Shown in pieces: positions 16,903 to 25,803 of a stretch of 64,000 bases of DNA. A model generated the notes under the pieces. That model had not been told where the DNA came from, ran no database searches, and worked only from the letters and a program-made list of their open reading frames with translations. This DNA is from Actinophytocola sp036402745 (GTDB lineage: Bacteria > Actinomycetota > Actinomycetes > Mycobacteriales > Pseudonocardiaceae): the NCBI RefSeq assembly GCF_036402745.1, contig NZ_DASWSJ010000078.1:1-64000 (forward strand), given 5' to 3'. Numbering within the stretch: position 1 is the stretch's first letter; each line of letters opens with the position of its first letter. Position numbers and translations under genes: made by a program.

Positions 16903-19683
16903 TCATTTGCGGCAGGTGGCGCCCCGCAGCGCGACGGGCGCGCTCTCGTAGACCCGGTCGATGTCGGTGGCCTGGATCATGAAGCAGTACTTGCGCCCGG
17001 GCTCGATGTCGATGGTCAGCGAGTTCTTGCGCTGGGCGAGGTAGTACTGCGGCGGTTTCCCGTCCGCCGCCACGACCACGGCGAAGTCGAGCTCGCGCGA
17101 GCTGCGCCACCTGAGCTCGACGTGGTCGGTCTTGTCCACGGGTTCGGCAAGCTCGATCCGCACGTCCCCGAGAGTCGCCCCGGTGTCCCCCGGCGCCCGC
17201 TCACTGGAGGCGAGCTCGTCCGGCGCACTGCCGAGGATCAAGAAGAGCACCAGAGCGACGACCCCGACAAGAACCCCCGCGGCGATGCCGGCCTGAACCC
17301 AACCCCACCGCCACCCCCGCCCGCCCGAGCCCCCGACCTCGTCGTGCCCGGGCAACCCGCCGTGTCCCCGAGGAAAGTCGTCCTCCTCGAAGACACGAGT
17401 CCGCGGCGCCTCGTCGGCGGCCGCCCAGTAACCGTCGCCGGCCCCACGCTCGCGCGTCGACGGCAGGTCGGCATCCGGTTCCCGCACCGGTGACTCAGCG
17501 GGCGAGTCCGGATAGGACGGTGGCAGGTGCGGCCACCGCGGCGCCTGCGGCGCGGACGCCTGCGGAGACATCGCCTGGGGAGGCGGTTGCGGCAGGTGGT
17601 GCTGCTGAACCACCTGCTGCGAAGGCGGCCAAGGTGGCGGCGGCATGGACGGGAACGGCACCGGCCGCGGCCGCACCCCTGCCGCGACCGGAGGCTGCGG
17701 CGGAGCAGCCGGGCCATGGGGCCCGGGAGTCATCTCCGGCGCCACCGATGGACGCGAGCCCAGCCCCGGCCCCGAAGCCGGGTAGGGCGGCGCGGCACTC
17801 GCTGCCGACTGGGGCGGAGCCGAACCGGGCATACCCGGCTGGGCCCGCAGGCCAGCCGCGGCCGATCGCGACGACGCCGATCCGGAACCGGCCGGCTGGG
17901 GCACCGCCGGCTCGGGCACGACCGGCTGAGGCACGACCGGCTGGGGCACGGTCGGCTGGGGCACAGCCGGCTGAGGCACGACCGGCTCGGGGACGACCGG
18001 CTGAGGCACAGCCGGCTGGGGCACAGCCGATTCGGGCGTTACTGGCTGGGGCGGCAGGGCGGCCACCGCCGGCTGAGGCAGCGGCGGCGCCGAAGACGGG
18101 GTGGAAGCCGGCGGAACGGGCGGTGTCGATTCGGGCGCAGCGGGCTGCGCCGAAGCCGACCGCAGCGGACCCGGACCGGCCGCAGCCGGCAGGCCACCCC
18201 GTGCCGATTGCGGCGGAGCCGGCTGGGGCGGAGCCAGCGGCGCCGGCTGGGCCGGAGCCGGCGGCGCCGACTGGGGCGGATCAAGTGCCGCCGACTGGCC
18301 CGGAGCAGACAGGACCGACTGAGGCGGAGCCGACTGGAGCGGAGCAGGCAGGGCCGACTGAGGCGGAGTAGGCGAAGCAGGCTGAGCCGACTGAGGCGGA
18401 GCCGACTGAGCCGCTGTAGGCGGAACAGGCAGGGCCAACCGAGGCTCGGCCAACTGGGGCTGCGCCGACTGGGGCTGCGCAGGCGGTGCAGTAGGCCGGA
18501 CCGCAGTAGGCCGGACCGCAGTGGGCCGGGCTGGCTGGGGCGGCGGGGCCGGAGGTAGGTGGGGTGGGGCTGGTCGCGCGGCGGGTGGTGCTGGGCGGGG
18601 TGCGGCGCCGACCATCTGAGGTGGCGTGGTCGGGACCAGCTGGGGTTGCGAGGTCGGCGCTGGGTGGGGTTGCGAGGTCGGCACCGCGTGGGGCGTGGAG
18701 GTCGGCGCTGGGTGCGGTGGCGTGGTCGGCGCTGGGTGGGGCCGTGTCGGGACCGGGTGTTGTGCGGCGGTGTGGGGTATCTGGGCGAAGTCGTCGAACT
18801 CGTCGTGGGGTGGGGGTGGCGGGGCGTGAGGTGCCGGCGGCAGGGCGGGGACCATCGCCGGGGAGGCGAAGTCGTCGAAGTCTTCTTCGGGGTGGGGGGG
18901 TGGGGTGGGCAGCAAGGCCGTCAGGTGGGCGACCACCTGCGCCGCGTCCGGGGGGCGGTGGGCCGGGTCGGTCGCGAGCAGGCGCGCCACCAGCGTCGTC
19001 AGGGCCACCGGGATGTCCTTGGCGTTGATGGCCGGCACGGGCTCGCCCAGGATGCGCAGTACGCGTTCGCCCGGTTGTTCGCCCAGGCGGCCGGGGTGCG
19101 GGGTGCGGCCCGCGAGCGCGTAGTGCAGCAGGGCGCCCAGGCCGTACAGGTCCGTGCTCTCGTTCAGCACCCCCGTGCGCAGCGTCTCCGGCGGCAGGAA
19201 CTCGATCGCGTGCAGCGGGTCCCTCGCCAGGGCCTGGCGCAGCGTGATGCCGAAGTCGGCGACCGCGGGGGTGCCCGAGGCCCGGAACAACACGTTGTGC
19301 GGCGACATGCCGCCGTGAACGATCCCGGACTCGTGCGCCGCGGCCAGCGCGGTCGCGATCGCCCGGCCCAGGGTGACCGCTTCCGCGGCCGGCAGGGGGC
19401 CGTGCCGGTCCACCACCGACGCCAGGGACCGCGCGCACAGCTCCATCCGCAGCGCGGGCTCTCCACCGGACAGCTCATCAACCGCGTCCACCGGCAGGAT
19501 CGAGCCGATCCGGCGCAGGCCGGACAACACCGCCTGCTCCTTGGTGAACGCCGCCATCGTCCGCTTGTCGAACCGCTTCGGGAACACCTTGTACGCCACC
19601 GGCGCGCCATCGCGGTGTCCGGAGTAGACAGTCGCGACCGGACCGTCACCGACCCGGCTCAGCTCCGTGACCGACACGGCCAT
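16903..19683 (-). CDS. pseudokinase with long Pro-rich linker, membrane helix and external domain
   Basis: A 926-residue PknB-like protein. The kinase fold (about 5-265) keeps the VAYK lysine (Lys32) and a DFG, but the catalytic HRDLK is HGGMS (His123-Gly-Gly-Met-Ser127). Both the catalytic Asp and the assisting Lys are therefore lost, and it is predicted to be catalytically dead. About 270-780 is an extreme Pro/Ala/Gln/Ser/Val linker with short repeats such as PQPVVP. One membrane helix (near 795-820) leads to an external beta-sandwich, fibronectin III-like, of about 95 residues. Its start overlaps the stop of the upstream gene (TGATG). Likely a scaffold or sensor linked to the ESX locus. 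Confidence 0.85.
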   Translation of the reverse strand: MAVSVTELSRVGDGPVATVYSGHRDGAPVAYKVFPKRFDKRTMAAFTKEQAVLSGLRRIGSILPVDAVDELSGGEPALRMELCARSLASVVDRHGPLPAAEAVTLGRAIATALAAAHESGIVHGGMSPHNVLFRASGTPAVADFGITLRQALARDPLHAIEFLPPETLRTGVLNESTDLYGLGALLHYALAGRTPHPGRLGEQPGERVLRILGEPVPAINAKDIPVALTTLVARLLATDPAHRPPDAAQVVAHLTALLPTPPPHPEEDFDDFASPAMVPALPPAPHAPPPPPHDEFDDFAQIPHTAAQHPVPTRPHPAPTTPPHPAPTSTPHAVPTSQPHPAPTSQPQLVPTTPPQMVGAAPRPAPPAARPAPPHLPPAPPPQPARPTAVRPTAVRPTAPPAQPQSAQPQLAEPRLALPVPPTAAQSAPPQSAQPASPTPPQSALPAPLQSAPPQSVLSAPGQSAALDPPQSAPPAPAQPAPLAPPQPAPPQSARGGLPAAAGPGPLRSASAQPAAPESTPPVPPASTPSSAPPLPQPAVAALPPQPVTPESAVPQPAVPQPVVPEPVVPQPAVPQPTVPQPVVPQPVVPEPAVPQPAGSGSASSRSAAAGLRAQPGMPGSAPPQSAASAAPPYPASGPGLGSRPSVAPEMTPGPHGPAAPPQPPVAAGVRPRPVPFPSMPPPPWPPSQQVVQQHHLPQPPPQAMSPQASAPQAPRWPHLPPSYPDSPAESPVREPDADLPSTRERGAGDGYWAAADEAPRTRVFEEDDFPRGHGGLPGHDEVGGSGGRGWRWGWVQAGIAAGVLVGVVALVLFLILGSAPDELASSERAPGDTGATLGDVRIELAEPVDKTDHVELRWRSSRELDFAVVVAADGKPPQYYLAQRKNSLTIDIEPGRKYCFMIQATDIDRVYESAPVALRGATCRK

Positions 19684-20255
19684 CAGCGGACCCGGTCCAG
19701 GTAGGCGCAGCTGTTCAGCAGCAGCTCACGCACATCACCGAGGAGCCCGTCCAGCAGGTCCACAACGGACACCGGCGCGCCGAGCCCCGCCGCGACCTTC
19801 TCCCGCACCTCGCACGTGTGCCACAGGCTCGGCGCGAGGTGTCCCCATTGCCACAACTCGTATGCCATCGCGTCCAGCTCGGCCACCGGCGGCAGGCCCG
19901 GGAAGCCCACCCGGTACCGGTCGGGCTCGGACGGCGAGTTCCCCAAACCGACCAGCAACGGCCGCAGCCGGTAGGACTCCGCGAACCGGCGCGGCTCGTC
20001 CGCCACCACGAGCGCGCCCAGCGCCACCAGCCGGTCGACCGCCGCGGGCCCACCCGGCAACGAGCTGTCGGCGGCCAGCGCGAGCACATCGGACACCGCC
20101 CACGCCCGCCGGCCGTTCTCCGCGGTGCCGTGCGCCAGGACCCAGACGCCGAACTCGTCCGCGCTCAGCAGCCGGTGCTCGAGGCCGACCCGCACGACAT
20201 GCTGCCCGTGGGCCGGGCGCTCTCCCATGTAGTGGCCGACCGGGAAGACCGTCAT
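19683..20255 (-). CDS. hypothetical protein, paralogue A
   Basis: A 190-residue soluble protein of unrecognised family. It shares a clear pattern with the next upstream gene: an N-terminal GHYMG/GHDLG strand, LSADEFGVWVLAHG, a helix rich in Leu/Ala, GLGNSPSE, and LWQWGHLAPSLWHTC. The first half may be a winged helix. The start overlaps the previous stop by four bases (ATGA) and the stop overlaps the pseudokinase start, so the three genes form one translationally coupled unit divergent from eccD. A role in ESX regulation or chaperoning is only an inference from position. Confidence 0.8.
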   Translation of the reverse strand: MTVFPVGHYMGERPAHGQHVVRVGLEHRLLSADEFGVWVLAHGTAENGRRAWAVSDVLALAADSSLPGGPAAVDRLVALGALVVADEPRRFAESYRLRPLLVGLGNSPSEPDRYRVGFPGLPPVAELDAMAYELWQWGHLAPSLWHTCEVREKVAAGLGAPVSVVDLLDGLLGDVRELLLNSCAYLDRVR

Positions 20256-20851
20256 CGCACGCCCTCGATCCGCACGTCGAGGCACGCCACCCGCGCCACC
20301 AGCAGCTGGTGCAGCGACCCGAGCGCCCCCGCGAGCACCCGCGCCGGGTCCGTCACGTCCGCGTCGTCCGCCCCGGCCCGCGTGGCCACCTCGGCCGACT
20401 CGCGGCACGCCAGCCACAGGTCCGGCGACAGGTGCGCCCACTGCCACAGGTCGAACAGCGCGCCGGTCATCATCACCAGCGGCTGGTACAGCAGCCCCAC
20501 CGAGAACAGCCACGGCTCCTCGGCCGTGTTGCCGAGCCCCAGCGCGAGCGGCAGCAACCGGTGCGCGGCCGCGAACCGCTGCGCGGAGTCCGGCGTGACC
20601 TCCGCCAGCAGCCCGCGATCGCGCAGCGCGGCGACCGCGTCCGGCGAGGACAAGGGCGAGGACAGGTCCGCCGGCGTGCACGAGACGGTGTCCCCGGAGG
20701 GAATGCCGTGCGCCAGCGACCAGACCTGGAACTCCTCTGTGGACAGTTCGACGATCTCCGCGCCGAGCCGGACCTGCCGCACCGCGGCAGCGCCGTCGCC
20801 CGGGTGGAAGGCACCCAGGTCGTGGCCGACCGGCAGGACGATCGCCGCCAC
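20252..20851 (-). CDS. hypothetical protein, paralogue B
   Basis: A 199-residue paralogue of the 190-residue gene downstream, with LSTEEFQVWSLAHG, GLGNTAEE and LWQWAHLSPDLWLAC in the same order. The start was set at GTG 20851 because GGAGGTGG lies just upstream; the longer frame upstream runs into the spacer and has no ribosome site. It is divergent from eccD, with a 134-base spacer containing a palindrome. Function unknown. Duplication followed by retention of both copies side by side suggests a heteromeric pair. Confidence 0.78.
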   Translation of the reverse strand: MAAIVLPVGHDLGAFHPGDGAAAVRQVRLGAEIVELSTEEFQVWSLAHGIPSGDTVSCTPADLSSPLSSPDAVAALRDRGLLAEVTPDSAQRFAAAHRLLPLALGLGNTAEEPWLFSVGLLYQPLVMMTGALFDLWQWAHLSPDLWLACRESAEVATRAGADDADVTDPARVLAGALGSLHQLLVARVACLDVRIEGVR

Positions 20852-20924
20852 GAGCTCCACCTCCGTGTCCGCTAGCTGCCGACCCCGTTCCCCGGTCGGG
20901 TCTGTCCAGTCATCGTAAGTGCGC

Positions 20925-20940
20925 CCACCGGAACCGGTGG
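20925..20940. promoter_or_regulatory. palindrome in the eccD divergent spacer
   Basis: Perfect arms CCACCGG and CCGGTGG with two bases between, 46 bases upstream of eccD and 74 bases upstream of the divergent unit. It could be an operator; no regulator can be assigned. Confidence 0.45.
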
Positions 20941-20985
20941 ACCCGTCGGCATGTTGCTGCCGCCGGTCGCGGAAACGGAGCTGAC

Positions 20986-22368
20986 ATGAACACCACTGGC
21001 CTGGTCCGGGTGACGGTGGCCGCGCCGGCCCGGCGGATCGACCTGGCCCTCCCGGAACGCTCCCCGCTCGCCGAGCTCCTCCCCGCCCTGCTCGGGCACG
21101 CAGGCGAGGATCTCGCGGACGCGGGCGCCACCGCGGGCGGCTGGGTGCTGCGCCGCGCGGACGGCACCGTGCTCGAGCCGGCCCGCACGCTCGCCGCGCA
21201 CCGGGTGCGTGACGGCGAGGTCCTGCACCTGACCCAGGCGCACACGGACTGGCCGGAGCTCGAGTACGACGACCTCGTCGACGCGATCGCCACCGGCTCG
21301 TCCCGGCTCGGCACCACCTGGGGCCCGCGGCACACCAGGGCCACGGGCCTCGCGCTGGCCGCACTCGCGACCGTGCTGTGCCTGGTCGCGGTGCTGCGGG
21401 CCGGGCCGCCGTGGTCCGGGCCCGGCGGGTGGGCGCTCGGCGCGGCCGCGTTGCTGCTGTCCGCCGGCGTGCTGCTGGCGAGGACCGGCGGCGACGCGGG
21501 TGCGGGCGCGGTCACCGCGCTGACCGCGCTGCCGTTCGCGTTCGCCGGCGGCGGGCTGGTGCTGGCCGGCGACCGCGGGTTCGCCGACCTGGGCGCGCCG
21601 CACCTGCTCGCCGCGTGTGCCGCGCTGCTGCTCGCGTCGATGGTGGGGCTGTTCGGTGTGGTGGACAGGGCCGCGTTGTTCGTCGGCGGCGGGACGGTGG
21701 GCGTGCTCGGCGTGGTCGGCGGCTGGCTCGCCACCTGGGACTCGCTGGAGGGCTACGAGGCCGCCGCGCTCGTCGCCGGTCTCGGGCTCGCGTTCTCGCC
21801 GATGCTCGCGCCGCTGTCGCTGCGGCTGTCCCGGGTGCCGATGCCGGTGCTGCCCCGCGGCGCCGCCGACCTGCTGCGTGACGACCCGCAACCGCCGCGC
21901 CGGCTCGTCTACGCGGCCGTGCTGCGGGCGGACAGCCTGCTGTCGGGCATGGTCGGCGGCCTCGCGATCGTCGCGAGCCTGTGCCAGTGGCTGCTGATCC
22001 GCAGCGACAGCACCGCCGGGACGATCCTCGTCTGCCTGCTCACCGCCGGGTTCCTGCTGCGTGCCCGGCTGTACCCGATCGTCCGGCAGCGGCTGCTGGT
22101 GCTCGGCGCGGGCGTGGCCGGCGCGGTGTGCCTGGTGGTGGACCCGCTGATGGCCGACCGCACCGAGCTGCTCGCGATGACCGGGCCGGTGCTGCTGCTC
22201 ACGGGCGCGGTGGTGGCGATGCTCGGGTTGCTGCACAGCACCCGCAAGCCCAGCCCGTACCTCGGCCGGTACGCGGAGATCCTGGAGGTGCTCGTGATGC
22301 TGGCGATCCTGCCGGTGCTGTGCTCGGTGCTCGGGCTGTACGGCTACGTGCGCGGGCTGGGGGGCTGA
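20986..22368 (+). CDS. eccD: type VII secretion integral membrane protein EccD
   Basis: A 460-residue core subunit of the ESX inner-membrane complex, where EccD dimers form the membrane barrel. The N-terminal domain of about 85 residues is ubiquitin-like (YukD type: LVRVTVAAPARRIDLALPER ... GEVLHLTQAH). A linker then leads to about 11 hydrophobic helices from residue 115 to the end. Length is near the family norm (about 450-510). The stop and the eccB ATG are one base apart, so the two are co-translated. Confidence 0.95.
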   Translation: MNTTGLVRVTVAAPARRIDLALPERSPLAELLPALLGHAGEDLADAGATAGGWVLRRADGTVLEPARTLAAHRVRDGEVLHLTQAHTDWPELEYDDLVDAIATGSSRLGTTWGPRHTRATGLALAALATVLCLVAVLRAGPPWSGPGGWALGAAALLLSAGVLLARTGGDAGAGAVTALTALPFAFAGGGLVLAGDRGFADLGAPHLLAACAALLLASMVGLFGVVDRAALFVGGGTVGVLGVVGGWLATWDSLEGYEAAALVAGLGLAFSPMLAPLSLRLSRVPMPVLPRGAADLLRDDPQPPRRLVYAAVLRADSLLSGMVGGLAIVASLCQWLLIRSDSTAGTILVCLLTAGFLLRARLYPIVRQRLLVLGAGVAGAVCLVVDPLMADRTELLAMTGPVLLLTGAVVAMLGLLHSTRKPSPYLGRYAEILEVLVMLAILPVLCSVLGLYGYVRGLGG

Positions 22369-22369
22369 C

Positions 22370-23779
22370 ATGGCGTCCAAGCGCGACCAGCTCCACGCCT
22401 ACCAGTTCCTGGTGCAGCGCACGGTTTCCGCGCTGGTGACCAGGGAGACCGACCCCGAGCAGCCGCCGTTCCGCCGGCCGGGCAACGCCGCGTTCGGCGG
22501 GCTGGCGCTGGCCGTGATCGCGCTGGCGGCGGTCGGCGTCTACGGCATCCTCGTGCCGGGCGGCAACGACTCCTGGCGCGACGGCAAGTCCGTGGTGGTC
22601 GAGAAGGAGACCGGCACCCGCTACGTCTACCTCGACGAGCGGCTGCACCCGGTCGCGAACTACACCTCGGCGCTGCTCGCGATCGACAGCAGCGCGAAGA
22701 CCGTGACCGTGTCGCGCAACTCGCTGATGGGCGTACCGCGCGGGCCGCGGATCGGCATCCCCGACGCGCCCGACGCGTTGCCCGGCAAGGGCCAGCTGAT
22801 GAGCGGCGGCTGGACGATGTGCTCGCAGCCGCTGGCCGACCCGACCGGCACGATGGTGCCGCGGTCGGTGCTGATGGTGGCCCAGCAGCCGGCGACCGGG
22901 GAGCGGCTCGGTGCGAACGCCGTGCTGCTGACCGCCGGCGAGGAGACCTTCCTGGTGCACAACGGATACCGGCACCGGATCGCGCCCGGTGACCTGACGA
23001 CGGTGTCGGTGGCGCTGCGGCCGACGCCCGCGCTGCGGGTGAGCCCCGCGGTGGTCGAGGCGCTGCCCGTCGGCCTGCCGCTGCGGCCGATCCCGGTGCC
23101 CGGGGCGGGAAAGCCGTCCTCCGCGATCGCCGGGCGGCCGGATCTGCGCGCCGGGCAGCTGTTCGTCACGACGACCTCCCGCGGGGTGCAGCACTACCTC
23201 GTCGAGCCGGCGCGGCTGCGCCCGATCACCGAGCTGCAGTACGACATCCAGCGCGCCTTCGCGCCGACGGCGGCCGCGTACCCGGGGTCCAAGCCGGTGG
23301 GCCTGCCGCTGGACCTGCTCGACGCGGGCAGCGCGCGCATGGCCACGGTCGCGGCGCCGCGCGCGGCCGACCCGCCGAGCGAGCGGCCGGAGTTCACCTA
23401 CGGGGCCGACGACGCGACCGTGTGCCTGACGTTCTCCCGACACCGCTTCGTGCCGACGGTGACGATGGAGCCGGCGATGCCCGAGATCGACCCGATGACC
23501 GCGACCCCGCGCCGGACCACCGGCGGCACGGCCCTCGCGGACCGGGTCAGCGTGCCGGCGGGACACGCGGTGGTGGTGGAGTCGATGCCGAGCGAGGACG
23601 CGCCCCGGGGCACGCTGATGGTGGTGACCGACATGGGGATGAGCTACCCGCTCGCGGACCAGAAGGTGCTCGAGGTGCTGGGGTACGCGGGGATCGAGCC
23701 GGTGCGGATGCCGGCGGGCCTGGTGGCCCGCATCCCGATGGGCAGTGGCCTCAGCCACGAGGCCGCGATGCGCCGGTAA
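22370..23779 (+). CDS. eccB: type VII secretion protein EccB
   Basis: A 469-residue ESX core component with a short cytoplasmic N-terminus (ASKRDQLHAYQFLVQRTVSAL, the family hallmark), one membrane helix (about 44-64) and a large periplasmic domain with repeats. The following DGKSVVVEKETGTRYVYLD is also characteristic. Two cysteines in the external domain (SGGWTMCSQPL and ATVCLTFS) are placed as in mycobacterial EccB and probably form a disulphide. It is the last gene of the eccD-eccB unit and converges on a strong hairpin. Confidence 0.95.
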   Translation: MASKRDQLHAYQFLVQRTVSALVTRETDPEQPPFRRPGNAAFGGLALAVIALAAVGVYGILVPGGNDSWRDGKSVVVEKETGTRYVYLDERLHPVANYTSALLAIDSSAKTVTVSRNSLMGVPRGPRIGIPDAPDALPGKGQLMSGGWTMCSQPLADPTGTMVPRSVLMVAQQPATGERLGANAVLLTAGEETFLVHNGYRHRIAPGDLTTVSVALRPTPALRVSPAVVEALPVGLPLRPIPVPGAGKPSSAIAGRPDLRAGQLFVTTTSRGVQHYLVEPARLRPITELQYDIQRAFAPTAAAYPGSKPVGLPLDLLDAGSARMATVAAPRAADPPSERPEFTYGADDATVCLTFSRHRFVPTVTMEPAMPEIDPMTATPRRTTGGTALADRVSVPAGHAVVVESMPSEDAPRGTLMVVTDMGMSYPLADQKVLEVLGYAGIEPVRMPAGLVARIPMGSGLSHEAAMRR

Positions 23780-24007
23780 GCCTGTCGGTCCAGCAGTCGC
23801 TTGCAGACCGGCCAGCCGTCGCGGGCGAGTTGCCTCGTCAGGTCGGCCGCCGGTCAGGGTTTCTCGGTCACCGCGGATCTCCCGCCGGGCGTCTTCGCCG
23901 GGCGGCGTGCCGGTTGGGAGCGGCCGGTGGTGGACGACCGCACGTCGACCACCGCACGTCGAGCACCGCCCGGAGCGCTGTCCGTGCCGTCATGACGCCA
24001 GACACCC

Positions 24008-24040
24008 GACGGCCCCGGGAAGGCTCTCCCCGGGGCCGTC
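24008..24040. terminator. bidirectional terminator after eccB
   Basis: A perfect 12-bp stem (GACGGCCCCGGG with its reverse complement) closes on a nine-base loop between the convergent eccB and the 24053-25465 gene. The remaining 230 bases of this spacer (23780-24007) show no gene, only a short direct repeat of ACCGCACGTCGA near 23938-23966. Confidence 0.8.
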
Positions 24041-24052
24041 GCGCGTTTCTCG

Positions 24053-25465
24053 TCAGCGGGCCCGGTGGCCCGTCGGGAACGCCTCGGCCGCCACGACCGG
24101 GGCGGGGGCCGGCTCCGCTACCTGCCACAGGTCCTCGTCGATGAGTTGGACCGTCGTGGGCACGTCGGACTCCGGTGCGGTGGCGCGGGTGCGGGCCGTG
24201 AACGCGTGAAGGTCCGCCTTCCCCGCCTTGCCGCTGAGCACCGCGGGCAGGCCGGGGGTCGGCTCGTCGCGGCGGCGGTTGCGGCCTGGGCGCTGGGCCG
24301 CGCCGGAGCCCGGGCCGCCACCGCGGCCACCGCCGGCCGCGGCGCCACCCATCGGCGGCATCATCGGCGGTATGCCGCCACCGGCACCCGTCGTGGACTG
24401 GGCGGCGGTCGGACCGCCCTGGGCCGCCGGGGCCGTGCCGGCGGTCGGCACGGGCGGCGTGGAGACGGTCGGCCCCGCGGCCGGGATCGAGCCCGACGCG
24501 GCCGAGCCACCGATGCTGACGCCCGGGATCCGGCCGCCACCACCGAAACCGCCACCTCCGCCACCACCACCGCCGCGGATGCCGGCCCCGGGAAAGGCCG
24601 GCGGGATCATCGGCATCATCGGCCCGCCACCACCGGGCACGACCGGCGGGCCGAGGGGGGTCGCCGGCGGCAGGGTGGGCGGCGGGATGGTCGGCGCGGC
24701 ACCGAGCCCACCGGCCAGCGACGGGTCCGGAGCGCTACCGCCACCACCTGCCGGCCCGGCGGGCGACGCGCCCCCCTGCGACGGGCCGGCCCCGGCCTGA
24801 GCCGGATTCGCCGCCTGGCCGGGCGCCGCCTGGTTCGCCTGGGTCGCGGTCGACGGGTCGGCGCCGGCAGGACTCTGCGCACCCGGCGCACCCGACGGCG
24901 ACTGGCCGGGCGACGTGCCGGGCGCACTCCCCGGCGCCGGCGCCTGCTGCTGCCAGTCGCTGCCGCTGCCGGCGCCGCGGACGGCGTTCGCCGCGGCGTC
25001 CCAGGTTCCGTCCAGCGCGGTCATCGCCTGGCCGTTGGCCTCCTGGTAGGGCTTCTCGATCGCCCGCTGGATACCGGCGAAGTCCTGGCCGGGGGTGGGT
25101 GGCGTGTTGGCGAGGGCCTCCTGCGCCTTCCGGAAGTTCTCCTCGACGATCCGCAGCGTATCCACGATCCCCTTGGCGACGTCCCCCAGCGCCTTGTCGG
25201 GCTTGTTCGTCTCGATGTTGCGCGCCCACGTGTCGACCACCTGCTTGGCGTTGCGGGTGTTGCGCACGAACAGGTCCCCGGCCCGGTCCGTCCACTTGGG
25301 CTCGACCGCGTCCGTGGCCTTGCCCATCGAGATGCCCGCCTCGTTGATCTCCGTGAACGCCGTGCGCCACATCTGCGCCTTGGCGTTCAGCGCGTCGGTG
25401 AGCGTGGCCTCCTTGCGCATGAGGTCGACCTGCGCCTGCAGGGGCATGCTCGCGTAGTCAGCCAT
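24053..25465 (-). CDS. WXG/PPE-like protein with Gly/Pro-rich tail, probable ESX substrate
   Basis: A 470-residue protein. Residues 1-165 are helical and resemble the N-terminus of WXG100/PPE proteins: MWRTAFTEINEAG, then PKWTDRAGDLFVRNTRNAK in the turn position. Residues 170-400 are low-complexity Gly/Pro/Ala with (GGGG) runs. The last 60 residues are a more ordered acidic tail (TTVQLIDEDLWQV). The layout parallels EspB/PPE-type secreted substrates and the 541-residue gene at 60051. There is no Sec signal. It overlaps the upstream 105-residue gene by eight bases, so the pair is co-translated. Confidence 0.75.
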   Translation of the reverse strand: MADYASMPLQAQVDLMRKEATLTDALNAKAQMWRTAFTEINEAGISMGKATDAVEPKWTDRAGDLFVRNTRNAKQVVDTWARNIETNKPDKALGDVAKGIVDTLRIVEENFRKAQEALANTPPTPGQDFAGIQRAIEKPYQEANGQAMTALDGTWDAAANAVRGAGSGSDWQQQAPAPGSAPGTSPGQSPSGAPGAQSPAGADPSTATQANQAAPGQAANPAQAGAGPSQGGASPAGPAGGGGSAPDPSLAGGLGAAPTIPPPTLPPATPLGPPVVPGGGGPMMPMIPPAFPGAGIRGGGGGGGGGFGGGGRIPGVSIGGSAASGSIPAAGPTVSTPPVPTAGTAPAAQGGPTAAQSTTGAGGGIPPMMPPMGGAAAGGGRGGGPGSGAAQRPGRNRRRDEPTPGLPAVLSGKAGKADLHAFTARTRATAPESDVPTTVQLIDEDLWQVAEPAPAPVVAAEAFPTGHRAR

Positions 25466-25775
25466 TGGTCGCCTCCGGTGCCAGGCAGAGAACGGGCGCG
25501 ACGATGTTCTGCACCTTGGTCGCGCTCTCCACGTCGGCGGTCATGTAGGTGTTCTTGGAGAAGTCGGCCTTGTTGGCGAACGCCTCGATGCCCTGGTTCG
25601 TGTCGCCGCAGAACTTCAGCAGGTGCTCGGTGATGGGCTTGTCCACCGCGTTGAAGTTCTGGCCCCCCTTCATCCCGGACTGGATCTCGTCGGCAGAGGT
25701 CGGCATGGCCGGTCCCTGCGCCGGGTAGGTCATCGCACTGGGATCACCTATGAGCGCATTGCTGTTTTCGAGCAT
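25458..25775 (-). CDS. small ESX-linked protein
   Basis: A 105-residue protein with no signal peptide, unrecognised by family. It starts at ATG after a strong GGAGGAG. The centre (QNFNAVDKPITEHLLKFCGDTNQGIEAFANKADFSKNTYMTAD, positions about 40-82) looks like an amphipathic helical hairpin of WXG100/EspC size, with two cysteines (CGDT and LCLAP). It lies 28 bases downstream of eccC on the same strand and overlaps the next gene. It is probably secreted with, or acts as chaperone for, that gene product (inference). Confidence 0.7.
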   Translation of the reverse strand: MLENSNALIGDPSAMTYPAQGPAMPTSADEIQSGMKGGQNFNAVDKPITEHLLKFCGDTNQGIEAFANKADFSKNTYMTADVESATKVQNIVAPVLCLAPEATNG

Positions 25776-25803
25776 CTCTCCTCCTGATCGACTTCACCGA
25801 CAG

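Noticed and set aside
23780..24007. Possible small gene or transposon remnant after eccB
   Set aside because: Short frames only, no ribosome site, no terminal repeats; only a 12-base direct repeat is present.
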